Shown here in pieces: positions 4,810 through 5,357 of a stretch of DNA of 5,357 nucleotides. The stretch comes from Candidatus Dormiibacterota bacterium. Its GTDB lineage: Bacteria > Chloroflexota > Dormibacteria > Aeolococcales > Aeolococcaceae. Numbering within the stretch: the first letter of the stretch is position 1; every line of letters starts with the position of its first letter. The DNA lies in NCBI GenBank assembly GCA_003136295.1, contig PLDZ01000112.1, positions 14,517 to 19,873 on the forward strand, read 5' to 3'. Under the pieces are notes generated by a model that was not told where the DNA came from, did no database searches, and worked only from the letters and a program-made list of their open reading frames with translations. A program made the translations under genes and the position numbers.

Positions 4810-5357
4810 GTGGACGTTGTAACCACCGCGCGGCCGCTGATGTCGGCACGGCCGACCCTGGCACGACGGCTCAATGAGTGGGGGCTCTTGCTCGGACTGA
4901 TCGGCGCCGTCATCGGCTTCATCGCCGGATACGCCCTCGGCAGTGGTGCCATCTCCAACTTCTATGGAGGCGGCGGCGAACCGACCTCCCTTGGCTCTGA
5001 TCCCGGGATCCTCCTCGGTTACGCGATGAGCGCGCTCGGGTTCCTCACCGGCATGGGGTTCTTGAACTACCCGATTGGGCGCCTTCTTGGCGCCAAGAGG
5101 CCCACCGAGGAGGACAACGCGTACCTGCACGGTGAGGGCGGTGGCCTCGGCCGGTACTTCCGTATGACCACCGATCACAAGGTGATCGGAATGCAGTACC
5201 TCGTGATGATCCTCGCGTTCCTGTTCATCGGTGGGCTGGGGGCGATGTTCATCCGGACCGAGCTGCTCACCCCGGTGCCGTCGATCGCGAACGCTCAGAC
5301 GTATCTGACCCTGGTCGGGTTGCACAGCACGCTGATGATCTTCATGGCATCGGCGGC
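4810..5357 (+). CDS. ctaD: Cytochrome c oxidase subunit I, N-terminal part
   Basis: The catalytic heme-copper subunit, cut off by the window end after 182 residues. Conventional subunit I sequence begins at Y-F-R-M-T-T-D-H-K-V-I-G (116-127), followed by helix I (about 128-148, ending F-I-R-T-E-L) and the start of helix II with L-V-G-L-H-S-T-L-M-I-F. His172 there is the expected low-spin heme a ligand. CuB ligands, the proton channels and the Tyr-His crosslink lie beyond the window. Before residue 116 is an unusual extension with two predicted membrane helices (about 25-45 and 67-90) joined by a Gly-rich loop and followed by a charged linker (95-110). The start GTG 4810 has GAGGGAG 5 bases upstream; ATG 4840 would shorten the protein by 10 residues and keep both extra helices. 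It lies 37 bases after subunit II in the same operon. Identity is secure; the exact start is less so. Confidence 0.93.
   Translation, partial: MDVVTTARPLMSARPTLARRLNEWGLLLGLIGAVIGFIAGYALGSGAISNFYGGGGEPTSLGSDPGILLGYAMSALGFLTGMGFLNYPIGRLLGAKRPTEEDNAYLHGEGGGLGRYFRMTTDHKVIGMQYLVMILAFLFIGGLGAMFIRTELLTPVPSIANAQTYLTLVGLHSTLMIFMASA

Noticed and set aside
4696..5325. 209-codon minus-strand frame opposite subunit I
   Set aside because: Antisense to unmistakable cytochrome oxidase sequence; low-complexity charged product.
5323..5328. H-S instead of H-G after the heme a ligand in subunit I
   Set aside because: The position tolerates small residues in the family (the bovine subunit has Ala), so it is not evidence of altered function.

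Overview
This is a GC-rich bacterial window with GTG as well as ATG starts, compact Shine-Dalgarno sites and strongly GC-biased third codon positions. The gene content is an aa3-type cytochrome c oxidase locus, a secreted alpha/beta hydrolase and a COG4280-like membrane protein. This suggests an aerobic member of the Actinobacteriota or Chloroflexota, but no rRNA or other marker is present, so the phylum is an inference.

Left part (1-1853): the first ~113 bases hold the N-terminus of a leftward TauE/SafE-family membrane transporter. A ~340-base divergent intergenic region follows, with a perfect 7-3-7 inverted repeat and a plausible promoter reading right. Next is a complete rightward gene for an exported serine hydrolase (466 residues) with a clear G-H-S-L-G-G nucleophile elbow and a recognisable Asp/His pair.

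Middle (1854-3311): a short gap with a GC-rich hairpin leads to a 351-residue polytopic membrane protein with two E-x-x-E helices, one in each half, which resembles COG4280-type predicted transporters. The 307-base gap after it is the most structured noncoding DNA in the window. It has three TGCGCAA repeats at about one helical turn, a perfect 6-bp stem-loop, and a -35/-10-like pair that probably starts the respiratory operon.

Right part (3312-5357): a tightly packed rightward operon for terminal respiration. It encodes a membrane-anchored cupredoxin-like protein with a C-x3-C pair but no CuA histidine after it, then cytochrome c oxidase subunit II (complete CuA ligand set), then subunit I, cut off by the window end. 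Subunit I carries an unusual ~118-residue N-terminal extension with two predicted extra membrane helices before its conventional start. In the standard scheme subunit II takes electrons from a cytochrome c or cupredoxin at CuA and passes them to heme a in subunit I. The small cupredoxin is a candidate accessory subunit, electron carrier or copper-handling protein for this oxidase. No CRISPR array, insertion sequence, tRNA or rRNA was seen.
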